From NCBI GenBank assembly GCA_020630525.1, contig JAHDBF010000007.1, forward strand, positions 1 through 45,164: 45,164 nt of DNA, written 5' to 3'. Below the pieces are notes generated by a model. It was given only the letters and a program-made list of their open reading frames with translations, was not told the DNA's origin and did not search any database. Position 1 is the stretch's first letter, and each line of letters opens with the position of its first letter. Origin of the DNA: Saprospiraceae bacterium. GTDB taxonomy: Bacteria; Bacteroidota; Bacteroidia; Chitinophagales; Saprospiraceae. This document shows positions 24,612 to 32,571 of the stretch, piece after piece. A program made the position numbers and the translations under genes.

Positions 24612-26279
24612 ATGATAAGCCCACTTGAAAGACTCAAGAAATTACTTAAAATTGAAAAAAAGGAAATTTACCAAGTTTACATCTATGCCTTTTTTAATGG
24701 TCTCGTAAACCTTTCTCTACCAATAGGAATACAAGCAATAATTAATTTAATCCAAGGAGGAGAGATCACAACATCTTGGATTATCTTGGTAGCTTTTGTA
24801 ATTGGTGGAATTGTACTTGCTGGAATTTTGCAGCTTTTACAATTACGGATAGTGGAGAATATTGCGCAAAAAGTATTTAGCAAAGCTTCTTTCGAGTTTG
24901 CCTACCGTATTCCCGAGATAAAACACAGTCAACTCCGCAATTATTATGCGCCAGAATTAGCCAATAGGTTTTTTGATACTATGACAATTCAAAAGGGATT
25001 ACCCAAAATATTGATTGATTTTTCGTTGGCATTATTTCAAATATTTGTGGGGTTGATTGTGTTAAGTTTGTATCACTCGTTCTTCATTATTTTCAGCTTT
25101 GTACTGATCGCACTAATTTATATTATTATAGTTATCACAGGTCCTAAAGGTCTAAAAACTAGTCTATCAGAATCTAAATTCAAATACAAAATAGCATTTT
25201 GGCTAGAAGAAATTGCTAGGTCTAAAATTTCTTTTAAACTTATCAGTGATTCAGACTTAAATTTAAACAAAAGTAATTTTCATGTTGACAATTATTTAAA
25301 TGCAAGAGAGTCTCATTTCAATGTCTTAATAAATCAGTCACTGTACTTGATCGGATTTAAAATGGTTATTGCTGCTGGGCTCTTAATTACTGGAAGCATT
25401 TTAGTATTCAATCAAGAGATGAATATTGGACAGTTTGTCGCCGCAGAAATAATTATAATATTAATTATTGCTTCAGTAGAAAAATTGATAAAATCATTAG
25501 ATAGTATTTATGATGTCCTAACGGCATTAGAAAAAATAGGATATGTCGCTGACATGGAATTAGACAATAATGATGATGGATTGATGATTGATGACAATGC
25601 TATAGAATTTCCTATTACGCTAGACAAAGTAAGTTTTACCTATCCAGATGCAAGTAAGGAAACGCTTTCTGAATTAAACATTACCATTCCTGCAAATAAT
25701 TCTGTAGCAATTACTGGCCCATCAAATTCTGGCAAGTCCACCCTACTGTATTTACTTTCTGGAATTATCGAACCTACTTCAGGAGTAATCCAATACCGTG
25801 GTCTACCACTTAAATCATTAAACAAAAAACAGCTACGAAAATTTATAGGATTTTCACTGAGCAATAATGAAATTTTCCAAGGGAGTATATTAGAAAACAT
25901 ACATATGGAACGAAAAGGAATTACTTCAAAGGACATTATGCAAGCAATATCAATAACAGGTCTTAATGCTTTTATATCCACTATCCCACTTGGGTTAAAA
26001 ACAATATTAGATCCAGAGGGACAGAGGATACCAAGAAATATAAAAAACAGAATTCTGCTTGCTCGAGCAATAGTTACAAATCCAAAATTGCTAATCCTTG
26101 AAGATCCTTTAGATCATGTTTTACCAGAAGAAAAAAAAGAAATAATTGCTAAGTTAACCTCTAAAGAAAAGCCATGGAAAATCATCGTTTCTTCTGTTGA
26201 CAATATTTGGTCTCAATATATTCCAAATTATATAAATCTAGAAAACGGCATTATTACAAGCCACAACATAAACAACTAA
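24612..26279 (+). CDS. ABC exporter-like protein with degenerate nucleotide-binding domain
   Basis: A 555-residue half-transporter. The N-terminal ~310 residues are an ABC type IV exporter membrane domain with six hydrophobic segments (about 22-48, 54-78, 130-155, 157-176, 245-268, 274-292); there is no C39 peptidase domain. The nucleotide-binding domain (about 335-550) keeps Walker A GPSNSGKST (369-377) and the A-loop-like YPDAS. The Q-loop Gln position is Ser417, the LSGGQ signature is replaced by IPRNI (473-477), Walker B reads LILEDP with Asp/Glu swapped at 497-498, and the H-loop His position is Val529. It may bind ATP but canonical hydrolysis looks impaired. It lies directly upstream of HlyD (2-base gap) with TolC nearby, so it should be the inner-membrane part of a tripartite exporter. 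Confidence 0.87.
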   Translation: MISPLERLKKLLKIEKKEIYQVYIYAFFNGLVNLSLPIGIQAIINLIQGGEITTSWIILVAFVIGGIVLAGILQLLQLRIVENIAQKVFSKASFEFAYRIPEIKHSQLRNYYAPELANRFFDTMTIQKGLPKILIDFSLALFQIFVGLIVLSLYHSFFIIFSFVLIALIYIIIVITGPKGLKTSLSESKFKYKIAFWLEEIARSKISFKLISDSDLNLNKSNFHVDNYLNARESHFNVLINQSLYLIGFKMVIAAGLLITGSILVFNQEMNIGQFVAAEIIIILIIASVEKLIKSLDSIYDVLTALEKIGYVADMELDNNDDGLMIDDNAIEFPITLDKVSFTYPDASKETLSELNITIPANNSVAITGPSNSGKSTLLYLLSGIIEPTSGVIQYRGLPLKSLNKKQLRKFIGFSLSNNEIFQGSILENIHMERKGITSKDIMQAISITGLNAFISTIPLGLKTILDPEGQRIPRNIKNRILLARAIVTNPKLLILEDPLDHVLPEEKKEIIAKLTSKEKPWKIIVSSVDNIWSQYIPNYINLENGIITSHNINN

Positions 26280-26281
26280 TC

Positions 26282-27658
26282 ATGTTAAACATTAGCAATA
26301 ATTCGATTGACAAAAAAATAGATAGGAGTAAATATTCTGTCTTTAAAAAACTTGAGGAAAAATCGATATCCAATGGGCTTGTGAGATTGCTTTCTGTCCT
26401 AATCTTAATTGGGTTTCTAGTTATGTTTCTTCCTTGGACACAGAATATAAGATCGAAAGGAATTGTAACAACATTAAATGCAAAAGAAAGACCACAAACC
26501 ATCCAATCGCTAATTGATGGAAAAATAATTGATTGGAGAATTACCGAAGGGGATATGGTAAACAAAGGTGATACGCTATTAATCATCAAAGAATCAAAAG
26601 ATGAATATTTAGATCCTAATATTATCCCATTAACCAAAAATCAGATAAATGAAAAACAATACTCCGCTGATGCCTATAATGAAAAATCTGAACTTTTAAC
26701 AGACCAGTACAATGCAACTTTAAAAAACAAAACTATCGACTTGGAGCAAAATCAAATCAAGTTAGCGCAAGAAAAAATCAAACTACAAACAGACAGTATT
26801 AACTTAGAAGCTGCAAATACTAAACTTGCAAACACAAAAAGTCAAGAGCAAAGGGTTATGGAACTCTATCAAAAAGGAATTAAATCCTTAGTAGAATTAG
26901 AAGCGAATACATTGAGTTATAGAGAAGCAGCCGCTTATGTAAACGAAATAAAAAATAAAATTGAAAATAGACTGAATGTAATTGAAGGCTTAATTATTAA
27001 TAAAAATATGATTATAAATGACTATGACCAAAAACTTGCCAAAATCAATGCTGAAAAAATGTCAACACTCTCTATGAAGTATAATGCAAATAGTGAAATA
27101 AATAAATTAGAATCAAATTTAAACAAATATAAAGTCCGAGCAGACGCATACGCAATTACGTCACCAATTGATGGAACAATCACCATTGCTTTAAAACAAG
27201 GAATAGGCGAATTTATTAAAGCTGGAGAAAGCATTTTAAATATCGTTCCTAAAACTTACACAAAAGCAGTCGAACTGTATATAAGACCCTATGACGTACC
27301 TCTAATAAAAAAAGGTCAAAAAGTACGATTACAGTTTGATGGATGGCCTGCAATTGTTTTTAGTGGATGGCCAGAAAACTCTCTTGGCACCTATGAAGGA
27401 ATTATATTTGCTATTGATAATGATATTAGCGCAATAAAAGAAGGCATGTACAGAATTATGGTGATTGAAGATCCAGAAAAAGAAGCATGGCCCGATTTAG
27501 TTAAGATTGGTGGTGGAGTTAACGGTCTATTACTGTTAAACGAAGTATCAATATATTATGAGATTTGGAGACAGTTAAATGGATTCCCACCAGATTTTTA
27601 TACCAATGAAACTGAAAATTCAATAAAAACAAAAGCACCAATTCGAAAATTTAAATAA
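26282..27658 (+). CDS. HlyD-family membrane fusion (periplasmic adaptor) protein
   Basis: A 458-residue adaptor. It has a cytoplasmic N-tail, one transmembrane helix (about 32-51), then half of a lipoyl/biotinyl-like domain (about 68-105, with IQSLIDGKIIDWRITEGDMVNKGDTLLII). A long coiled coil (about 120-295) is rich in Gln/Lys/Glu heptads. The returning half-lipoyl domain (AITSPIDGTITIALKQGIGEFIKAGESILNIVP) and a C-terminal beta-barrel region follow. This is the type I secretion/peptide exporter architecture, bridging the ABC protein to TolC. I chose the ATG at 26282, two bases after the ABC stop; an upstream in-frame TTG at 26207 lies inside the ABC gene. Its stop overlaps the next start (TAATG). 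Confidence 0.9.
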   Translation: MLNISNNSIDKKIDRSKYSVFKKLEEKSISNGLVRLLSVLILIGFLVMFLPWTQNIRSKGIVTTLNAKERPQTIQSLIDGKIIDWRITEGDMVNKGDTLLIIKESKDEYLDPNIIPLTKNQINEKQYSADAYNEKSELLTDQYNATLKNKTIDLEQNQIKLAQEKIKLQTDSINLEAANTKLANTKSQEQRVMELYQKGIKSLVELEANTLSYREAAAYVNEIKNKIENRLNVIEGLIINKNMIINDYDQKLAKINAEKMSTLSMKYNANSEINKLESNLNKYKVRADAYAITSPIDGTITIALKQGIGEFIKAGESILNIVPKTYTKAVELYIRPYDVPLIKKGQKVRLQFDGWPAIVFSGWPENSLGTYEGIIFAIDNDISAIKEGMYRIMVIEDPEKEAWPDLVKIGGGVNGLLLLNEVSIYYEIWRQLNGFPPDFYTNETENSIKTKAPIRKFK

Positions 27659-28029
27659 TGAAATTTTACACTAGAAAATTAATCAAACCCGGTGATCTTA
27701 ATGCAAGAAATTCACTTTTTGGCGGAGCCTTACTTAAATGGATAGATGAAGAAGCTGGCATTTATGCTATGACAAAACTAGATACTCAATCTGTAGTAAC
27801 AAAATATATCTCGGAAATTGATTTTGTTAGTTCTGCAAAACAAGGTGACGTAATTGAGATAGGTTTGGCTTTCCTAAAAATCGGAAGGACATCTATTACT
27901 TTTAAATGTGAAGTAAGAAATATATTCACTAAGAAAACAATTATTTCCATTGATAATATTGTCTTTGTAAATGTCAATAGCGAAGAAAAGCCAATTCCTC
28001 ATAATAAAACTCTAGAAAACTTAACTTAA
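27658..28029 (+). CDS. Acyl-CoA thioesterase-like hotdog protein (YciA/BACH type)
   Basis: A single-hotdog protein of 123 residues, cytoplasmic. The YciA/BACH pattern is visible: KPGDLNARNSLFGGALLKWIDEEAGIYA, where Asn15 and the FGG turn precede the helix carrying the catalytic-type Asp29, and the strand SVVTKYISEIDFVSSAKQGDVIEIGL, with IGRTSITFKCEVRN forming the later strands. Relatives hydrolyse acyl-CoA thioesters. Its ATG overlaps the HlyD stop and it is followed 15 bases later by tolC, so it is inserted between two parts of the same exporter. This suggests the exporter is linked to lipid or acyl-group metabolism, though a chance operon partner is possible. Confidence 0.8.
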   Translation: MKFYTRKLIKPGDLNARNSLFGGALLKWIDEEAGIYAMTKLDTQSVVTKYISEIDFVSSAKQGDVIEIGLAFLKIGRTSITFKCEVRNIFTKKTIISIDNIVFVNVNSEEKPIPHNKTLENLT

Positions 28030-28043
28030 CCCAAATTCTAACA

Positions 28044-29441
28044 ATGAAAATAATTTTCAAAATTATTAGCTATCCATTGCTTTTATGCTTTTCATTGCAA
28101 ACTTTTGGTCAAACAAAAGTTACATTAAGTTATGAGGAATTTATAAAAACAATTTTGGAAACCCATCCAACATTTGCACGAATAGAAAATCTAGATTTAG
28201 CATCCGAAGCCATCCAACAGCAAGCAAAAGGATTTCTGGATCCGCTTATATTCTCATCGTACGAACAAAAAAATTTTGATGAAAAAAATTATTACCAAAA
28301 ACTTAATGCTTCACTAAAAGTTCCTACAAAATTAGGAGCATATTTTGAGATAGGTTATGATAGGAATCAAGGACAATTTCTCAATAATGAAGGCATTTTA
28401 CCGAGCCAAGGTCTAATGTATGGTGGGATAAATGTGCCATTATTACAAGGATTGATATATAACAAAATAAGGTATAATGAGGCATCTGCAAATATTGAGC
28501 GCAGCAATAATGACTTGCAACAAATTCAGTTAAAAAATGAATTGCTGTATACAGCTAAGCAATTGTATATTCAATGGATATATAGTGAAAAAGAAGTTGT
28601 ACAAATTGAGGAAGTCATGTCCATTAAAATGGAACGATTTGAGAATACAAAATTACTCTTCGCAAATAAAAATGCTCCAGCTATAGATACGTTAGAAGCA
28701 TACATAAATATTCAATCTACTGAACTCGAAAAAAGCAAAGCACAGCAAAAAAACAATAAATACGCAGAATTAATAAAACTAATTTTATGGCCGCCAAGCT
28801 CTTCAAAAAAAATTCCATTTAACATCAAACCAGAATTAAGTGTTGTTGAAAATATTTTAGCATTATCCCAACCAATTGAAATTAACGAACTAATCCTTAC
28901 TAACCATTTAGATGTTGTTTTTTTAAACAACAAACTTGAAGGCTTAGCCATCAAACAAAAGTTACTTAAAGAAAATTTAAAGCCAAAGCTAGATGTCAAA
29001 CTGAGGGCAATCACACAAAGCTTTGGGCCAGAGGGAATTAATTACTCCCTCGAAAATTACAATATTGGTGCTGATTTCAAATATCCAATATTAAATAGAA
29101 CTACAAAAGGTAAAATCAAAATTAACAAACTTGAATCTTCTGAAATCAAAATTAAAGAATCAGAAGCCATTCAAAAACTATTAACTCATTATCAAATCAT
29201 TCAGCAAAATATCCTTCAAACAAAAAACCAAATTAATATTCAGCAGAATACAATTGACAATCTAAAAACTTTACTAAATGCAGAAAAAGAAAAATTCAAA
29301 TTTGGATATAGCTCTCAATTTTTATTGAATGCAAGAGAAGAAGCCATCTTAAAAGAATCATTAAAATTACTAAAACTTGAATTTGAGCTATACAATTTAT
29401 ACCTCAAAAACGAGTATGAATATTCACTTCAAATTCTCTAA
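28044..29441 (+). CDS. TolC-family outer membrane efflux protein
   Basis: A 465-residue outer-membrane factor with a signal peptide ending near QTFGQ (residue 23). The sequence shows two internally related halves of long helices (about 40-60, 135-200, 305-440) with strand segments such as YFEIGYDRNQGQ, YGGINVPLLQG and NIGADFKYPILN forming the barrel hairpins, the TolC layout. The family forms trimers across the outer membrane that dock to HlyD-type adaptors. It completes the tripartite set with the ABC and HlyD proteins upstream. Confidence 0.88.
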   Translation: MKIIFKIISYPLLLCFSLQTFGQTKVTLSYEEFIKTILETHPTFARIENLDLASEAIQQQAKGFLDPLIFSSYEQKNFDEKNYYQKLNASLKVPTKLGAYFEIGYDRNQGQFLNNEGILPSQGLMYGGINVPLLQGLIYNKIRYNEASANIERSNNDLQQIQLKNELLYTAKQLYIQWIYSEKEVVQIEEVMSIKMERFENTKLLFANKNAPAIDTLEAYINIQSTELEKSKAQQKNNKYAELIKLILWPPSSSKKIPFNIKPELSVVENILALSQPIEINELILTNHLDVVFLNNKLEGLAIKQKLLKENLKPKLDVKLRAITQSFGPEGINYSLENYNIGADFKYPILNRTTKGKIKINKLESSEIKIKESEAIQKLLTHYQIIQQNILQTKNQINIQQNTIDNLKTLLNAEKEKFKFGYSSQFLLNAREEAILKESLKLLKLEFELYNLYLKNEYEYSLQIL

Positions 29442-29485
29442 AATATTTACTTAAAAAATCCCACTTTTTTTCATAACTTAGATAC

Positions 29486-30013
29486 ATGGCAAAACAAAAA
29501 TTCTATCTTATTTACTGTGACCCTTGGGATATGTGTTTCCAAAAAGTGGAAAAATTAGAACTAAAACACTCACTTTTTAAAATCGAAATTTGGGACAATA
29601 TTAGAAAATTAAGTAAGATGGATTCTAAAATTGGTAAAGAACTAAAATCATTGCTCGACAATGCAGAAGTCATTCCAGATGCAATCATAAATCCAATCTG
29701 GGAAAAAGCAATTAAAAAATCAAAAGCAAAAAATGTTTATTTTTATAATTACCCAACCACAAAAGAAGATTGGATTTTCTTAAAGAAAATATTAAAAGAA
29801 AACAAAATTGAATTTCAGAAAGCTTGGTACATAAGAAAAAAAAGCAAGACGCTTACCAAAAATGAACATAAGGCACTTGAACATATTCGGAAAAGTCATG
29901 GATCTATTGGTGTAGAATCATATTGGAACAGAAAAACCAACCATAAAAAAAGAACAAAAAAAATGGTTAAGTATTTATCTAAAGAACTATCGATAAAAAA
30001 AATAGATATCTAA
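29486..30013 (+). CDS. Adenylate-kinase-like protein lacking the P-loop
   Basis: The product has 175 residues and is cytoplasmic and basic. It aligns by eye along an adenylate kinase: the P-loop position reads LIYCDPWDMCFQKVEKL where kinases have GPPGAGKGTQAxxL. The segment SLFKIEIWDNIRKL matches the STGDLLR helix (Arg40 kept), SKIGKELKSLLDNAEVIPDAIINPIW matches the G-x-x-G-K-x-x-x-G-x-x-V-P-D region, and NVYFYNYPTTKEDWIFLKKIL matches the GFILDGFPRTxxQAxxL segment. The P-loop Gly and Lys and the DGFPR Arg are absent, and the LID is not recognisable. Catalysis is therefore unlikely, and a binding or regulatory role is inferred. It starts 44 bases after tolC and is probably in the same run. The C-terminus is Lys-rich. 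Confidence 0.65.
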   Translation: MAKQKFYLIYCDPWDMCFQKVEKLELKHSLFKIEIWDNIRKLSKMDSKIGKELKSLLDNAEVIPDAIINPIWEKAIKKSKAKNVYFYNYPTTKEDWIFLKKILKENKIEFQKAWYIRKKSKTLTKNEHKALEHIRKSHGSIGVESYWNRKTNHKKRTKKMVKYLSKELSIKKIDI

Positions 30014-30089
30014 TTCAACGCAACATAAAAAACATATAGTTATATATTATTGTTATACCCAAAGCTATAAAATATTAAAACAAAAAATT

Positions 30090-30602
30090 ATGCTATCAGA
30101 AAAAATGCAAGCTGCTCTTAATGAACAAGTAAAGATAGAAGCGCAGTCTTCGCAAGTATATCTTGCAATGGCTTCTTGGGCAGAGATACAACCTGGTATT
30201 GACAACATTACCCAATTCTTTTATAATCATAGTGACGAAGAAAGGATGCATATGCTAAAACTAATCCACTTTATAAACGAGAGAGGTGGATTTGCAAAAG
30301 TACCAGCATTAGAACAACCAATTCTTACTTTCCCTTCTATTTCTCATGCATTCGACGCATTATTAAAACACGAAATTTTTGTATCAGAAAGTATCAACAA
30401 GCTTGTAGATATCTCTCTCCAAGACAAAGACTACGCTACGCATAATTTCTTACAATGGTACGTTGCGGAACAAATAGAAGAAGAATCTTTGGCAAGAACG
30501 ATGAAAGATAAATTAGAAATGATAGGCGATGAAAAATCAGGATTATATCTATTTGACAAAGATATAATCGAGCTATCAACGCCTAAAGATCCTATGATCT
30601 AA
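30090..30602 (+). CDS. ftnA: Ferritin (iron-storage, non-haem)
   Basis: A 170-residue ferritin that stores iron as ferric mineral inside a 24-subunit cage. The ferroxidase residues are E17, E51, H54, E95, Q128 and E131, matching FtnA spacing apart from a one-residue insertion before the DEERMHM motif; Tyr24 is also kept. The four-helix bundle and fifth-helix length are normal. There is no signal or DNA-binding tail, so it is not Dps. The stop codon overlaps the stop of the convergent cyclophilin gene. Confidence 0.93.
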   Translation: MLSEKMQAALNEQVKIEAQSSQVYLAMASWAEIQPGIDNITQFFYNHSDEERMHMLKLIHFINERGGFAKVPALEQPILTFPSISHAFDALLKHEIFVSESINKLVDISLQDKDYATHNFLQWYVAEQIEEESLARTMKDKLEMIGDEKSGLYLFDKDIIELSTPKDPMI

Positions 30603-31252
30603 TCTATTAAACTAATCGTCATTTTTACATCAGCATTGGGTCTGTCTTTGACATTTTTACCTGTCCGGATAGCGGCAATAATATCTATTACCTCTAAGCC
30701 ATCTATGACTTCGCCAAATACAGTATACTGCATATCTAATGTAGGATAACCGCCTAATGCTTTGTAAAATGCACGATTCTTTTCAGGAAATTTATAGTTT
30801 TCAGTTTCCATCCCATCAAGCATTTTATCAGAAAATTTATAGCCATCAACTATAAAAAACTGACATGCGCTTGACATCCGATTTGGATTAGAACCATCAG
30901 GTAATCTGGCAGCTGAGATAGCACCTTTTTTATGAAAATGTTGCCTTCTAATTTCTGCATTAATCTGTCCACATCGATCAGAACCTAATGCTTTGTCCAC
31001 TGCTGCATTCACAGATGCTGGATCGCCACCTTGTATCATAAAAGAAGGAATTACCCTGTGAAAAAGCGTCTCGTTATACAGACCTTCTTTTACATTCTTA
31101 ATAAAATTGTCTCTATGATTCGGAGTATCATCATACAATATTGCAATCATATCACCGTATTCTGTCGAAATTTTCACCTTCTGATTCTTTTGCGAAAATA
31201 TGCTCGTACCTATGAGAAAAAAAACAATAGTAAATAATAATTTGGTATACAT
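30599..31252 (-). CDS. Peptidyl-prolyl cis-trans isomerase, cyclophilin type, secreted
   Basis: A 217-residue cyclophilin with a signal peptide (cleavage near SIFSQ, residue 21), so it acts in the periplasm on Pro isomerisation of exported proteins. The active-site segment FHRVIPSFMIQGGDP contains the catalytic Arg and the Phe/Met/Gln pocket. The later SSACQFFIVDG and MQYTVFGEVIDGLEVID match the SQFFI and VFGxV elements. An insertion (about 80-115, 140-170) is typical of Bacteroidota versions. It converges on ferritin with a 4-base overlap of the two stop regions. Confidence 0.92.
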   Translation of the reverse strand: MYTKLLFTIVFFLIGTSIFSQKNQKVKISTEYGDMIAILYDDTPNHRDNFIKNVKEGLYNETLFHRVIPSFMIQGGDPASVNAAVDKALGSDRCGQINAEIRRQHFHKKGAISAARLPDGSNPNRMSSACQFFIVDGYKFSDKMLDGMETENYKFPEKNRAFYKALGGYPTLDMQYTVFGEVIDGLEVIDIIAAIRTGKNVKDRPNADVKMTISLID

Positions 31253-31459
31253 TTCAAAAAAAATTTAGCTTATAAAATCAGTGGCAAATTAAATATGCTT
31301 AAAAGAAAAAATCAAGCAATCAACACAGATTTATCATATCACAGATTTTAAATATTTGTTAAGTCCTAAGCATCAATAAATATTCAATACACCTTTGCGA
31401 ATTAAAAGCTTACAGAATAACATTTTAAACATTCAAAGGATTAAATTAAATGAAAAAGT

Positions 31460-31467
31460 TAGATTTG
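31460..31467 (+). promoter_or_regulatory. Candidate -7 element of the nucleoid-associated protein gene
   Basis: TAGATTTG matches TAnnTTTG and lies 20 bases before the ATG at 31487. No good -33 match is apparent at 19 bases upstream. The remaining 31253-31450 gap holds only a CACAGATTT direct repeat (31324-31332 and 31340-31348, 16-base period). Confidence 0.4.
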
Positions 31468-31486
31468 CAACTATAATCAGAAGAAT

Positions 31487-32533
31487 ATGATTAATTCAAT
31501 AGAAGCCAATATAAACCAAATTTGTATTCATAAAATCGGAAATATTTTAAACGAAGAACCATTGGTCGTTGCTCAGCAGCCGATTGATATCTACGACGGA
31601 GGGCTTAAGCAAGTTCTACTGAGATATTTCCTCAAAAATTTTAAACAACCCATATTTTCTAATTTTAATATTGGAGATCAATACGAATCTCAAAACGTGA
31701 TTTATAATATTGCACAAGAAATCTTCGCGGAGCCAAACAAGATATTTAATGCCTCTCAGCAGATAGCACATCACCTATATACTTCTTCTGATCATCAGGC
31801 AATCCGGTCTGGCCATCTTTTAGTTTCATACATAGAAGATGTCCTTATCGAAGATGAAATGCTATCAGCCATCGTTATTTATAAAGCAGAACTCACTGAT
31901 GAGTTTTTAAAAATAGAAGATACATCTGACAGTTTTAATCTGATTACTGATGACGGATTTTTAGTTGGCAGGACAGATAAAGCATGTATTATTTTTAATA
32001 CTGAAAAAGAGTCAGGGTATAAAATATGCGTATTAGATAATACCAACAAAGAAAAAACTGCACAATTTTGGAAAGAAAAATTTTTAAACTTAGTCAATAG
32101 AGAAGATAATTTTCATAAGACAAAAGATGTAATAGACGCAACAAAAGCATTCGTCTCTGATCACCTAAAGCAGGTATATGATCTAGATAAAACTGAAGAA
32201 GCAGGAATACTCAATAAGTGTAAAAAGTATTTTGAAAAATCAGCATCTTTTAACCAAGAAGAATTTAGCGAAACCATTTTTGACAATCAAGATACTAAGC
32301 AAGAATTTCAGAATTTCTCTAACCAATATCAACAAGAAAATAATCTTAAGTTGGCGGACAACTTTGATGTTTCTGAACTGGCAGTAAAAAAACAATCCAA
32401 AGTTTTTAAAAGTATTTTGAAATTAGATAAAAATTTCCATATCTACATCCATGGTAATCGGGATCTAATCAAAAGAGGCAAAGATGAAAATGGAAAAAAA
32501 TTCTATAAAATTTTCTACGAGGAAGAGCATTGA
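31487..32533 (+). CDS. 37-kDa nucleoid-associated protein (NdpA/YejK family)
   Basis: A 348-residue cytoplasmic protein of the NA37/NdpA type. Visible family elements are the N-terminal INQICIHKIGN start, HHLYTSSDHQAIRSGHLLVSYI, the core LSAIVIYKAE, and later FWKEKFLNLV and a C-terminal segment with IHIHGNRDLI-like IYIHGNRDLIKRG. Members bind DNA in the nucleoid; the exact role is unclear even in E. coli. It is a single gene with a candidate TAnnTTTG promoter 20 bases upstream. Confidence 0.82.
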   Translation: MINSIEANINQICIHKIGNILNEEPLVVAQQPIDIYDGGLKQVLLRYFLKNFKQPIFSNFNIGDQYESQNVIYNIAQEIFAEPNKIFNASQQIAHHLYTSSDHQAIRSGHLLVSYIEDVLIEDEMLSAIVIYKAELTDEFLKIEDTSDSFNLITDDGFLVGRTDKACIIFNTEKESGYKICVLDNTNKEKTAQFWKEKFLNLVNREDNFHKTKDVIDATKAFVSDHLKQVYDLDKTEEAGILNKCKKYFEKSASFNQEEFSETIFDNQDTKQEFQNFSNQYQQENNLKLADNFDVSELAVKKQSKVFKSILKLDKNFHIYIHGNRDLIKRGKDENGKKFYKIFYEEEH

Positions 32534-32571
32534 CGAACTAATATTTAATTCTTACTGTTGATTCATTTGAT

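Noticed and set aside
26207-26281. TTG start for HlyD inside the ABC gene
   Set aside because: It would overlap the ABC coding region by 73 bases and add a basic non-family N-terminus; the ATG at 26282 is two bases after the ABC stop.
24612-29441. A bacteriocin/peptide export system with leader peptidase
   Set aside because: The ABC lacks a C39 peptidase domain and no double-Gly leader peptide ORF was found in the run.
31450-31476. Mini-ORF of eight codons before the nucleoid-associated protein gene
   Set aside because: It starts upstream of the likely -7 element, so it would not be in the main transcript.
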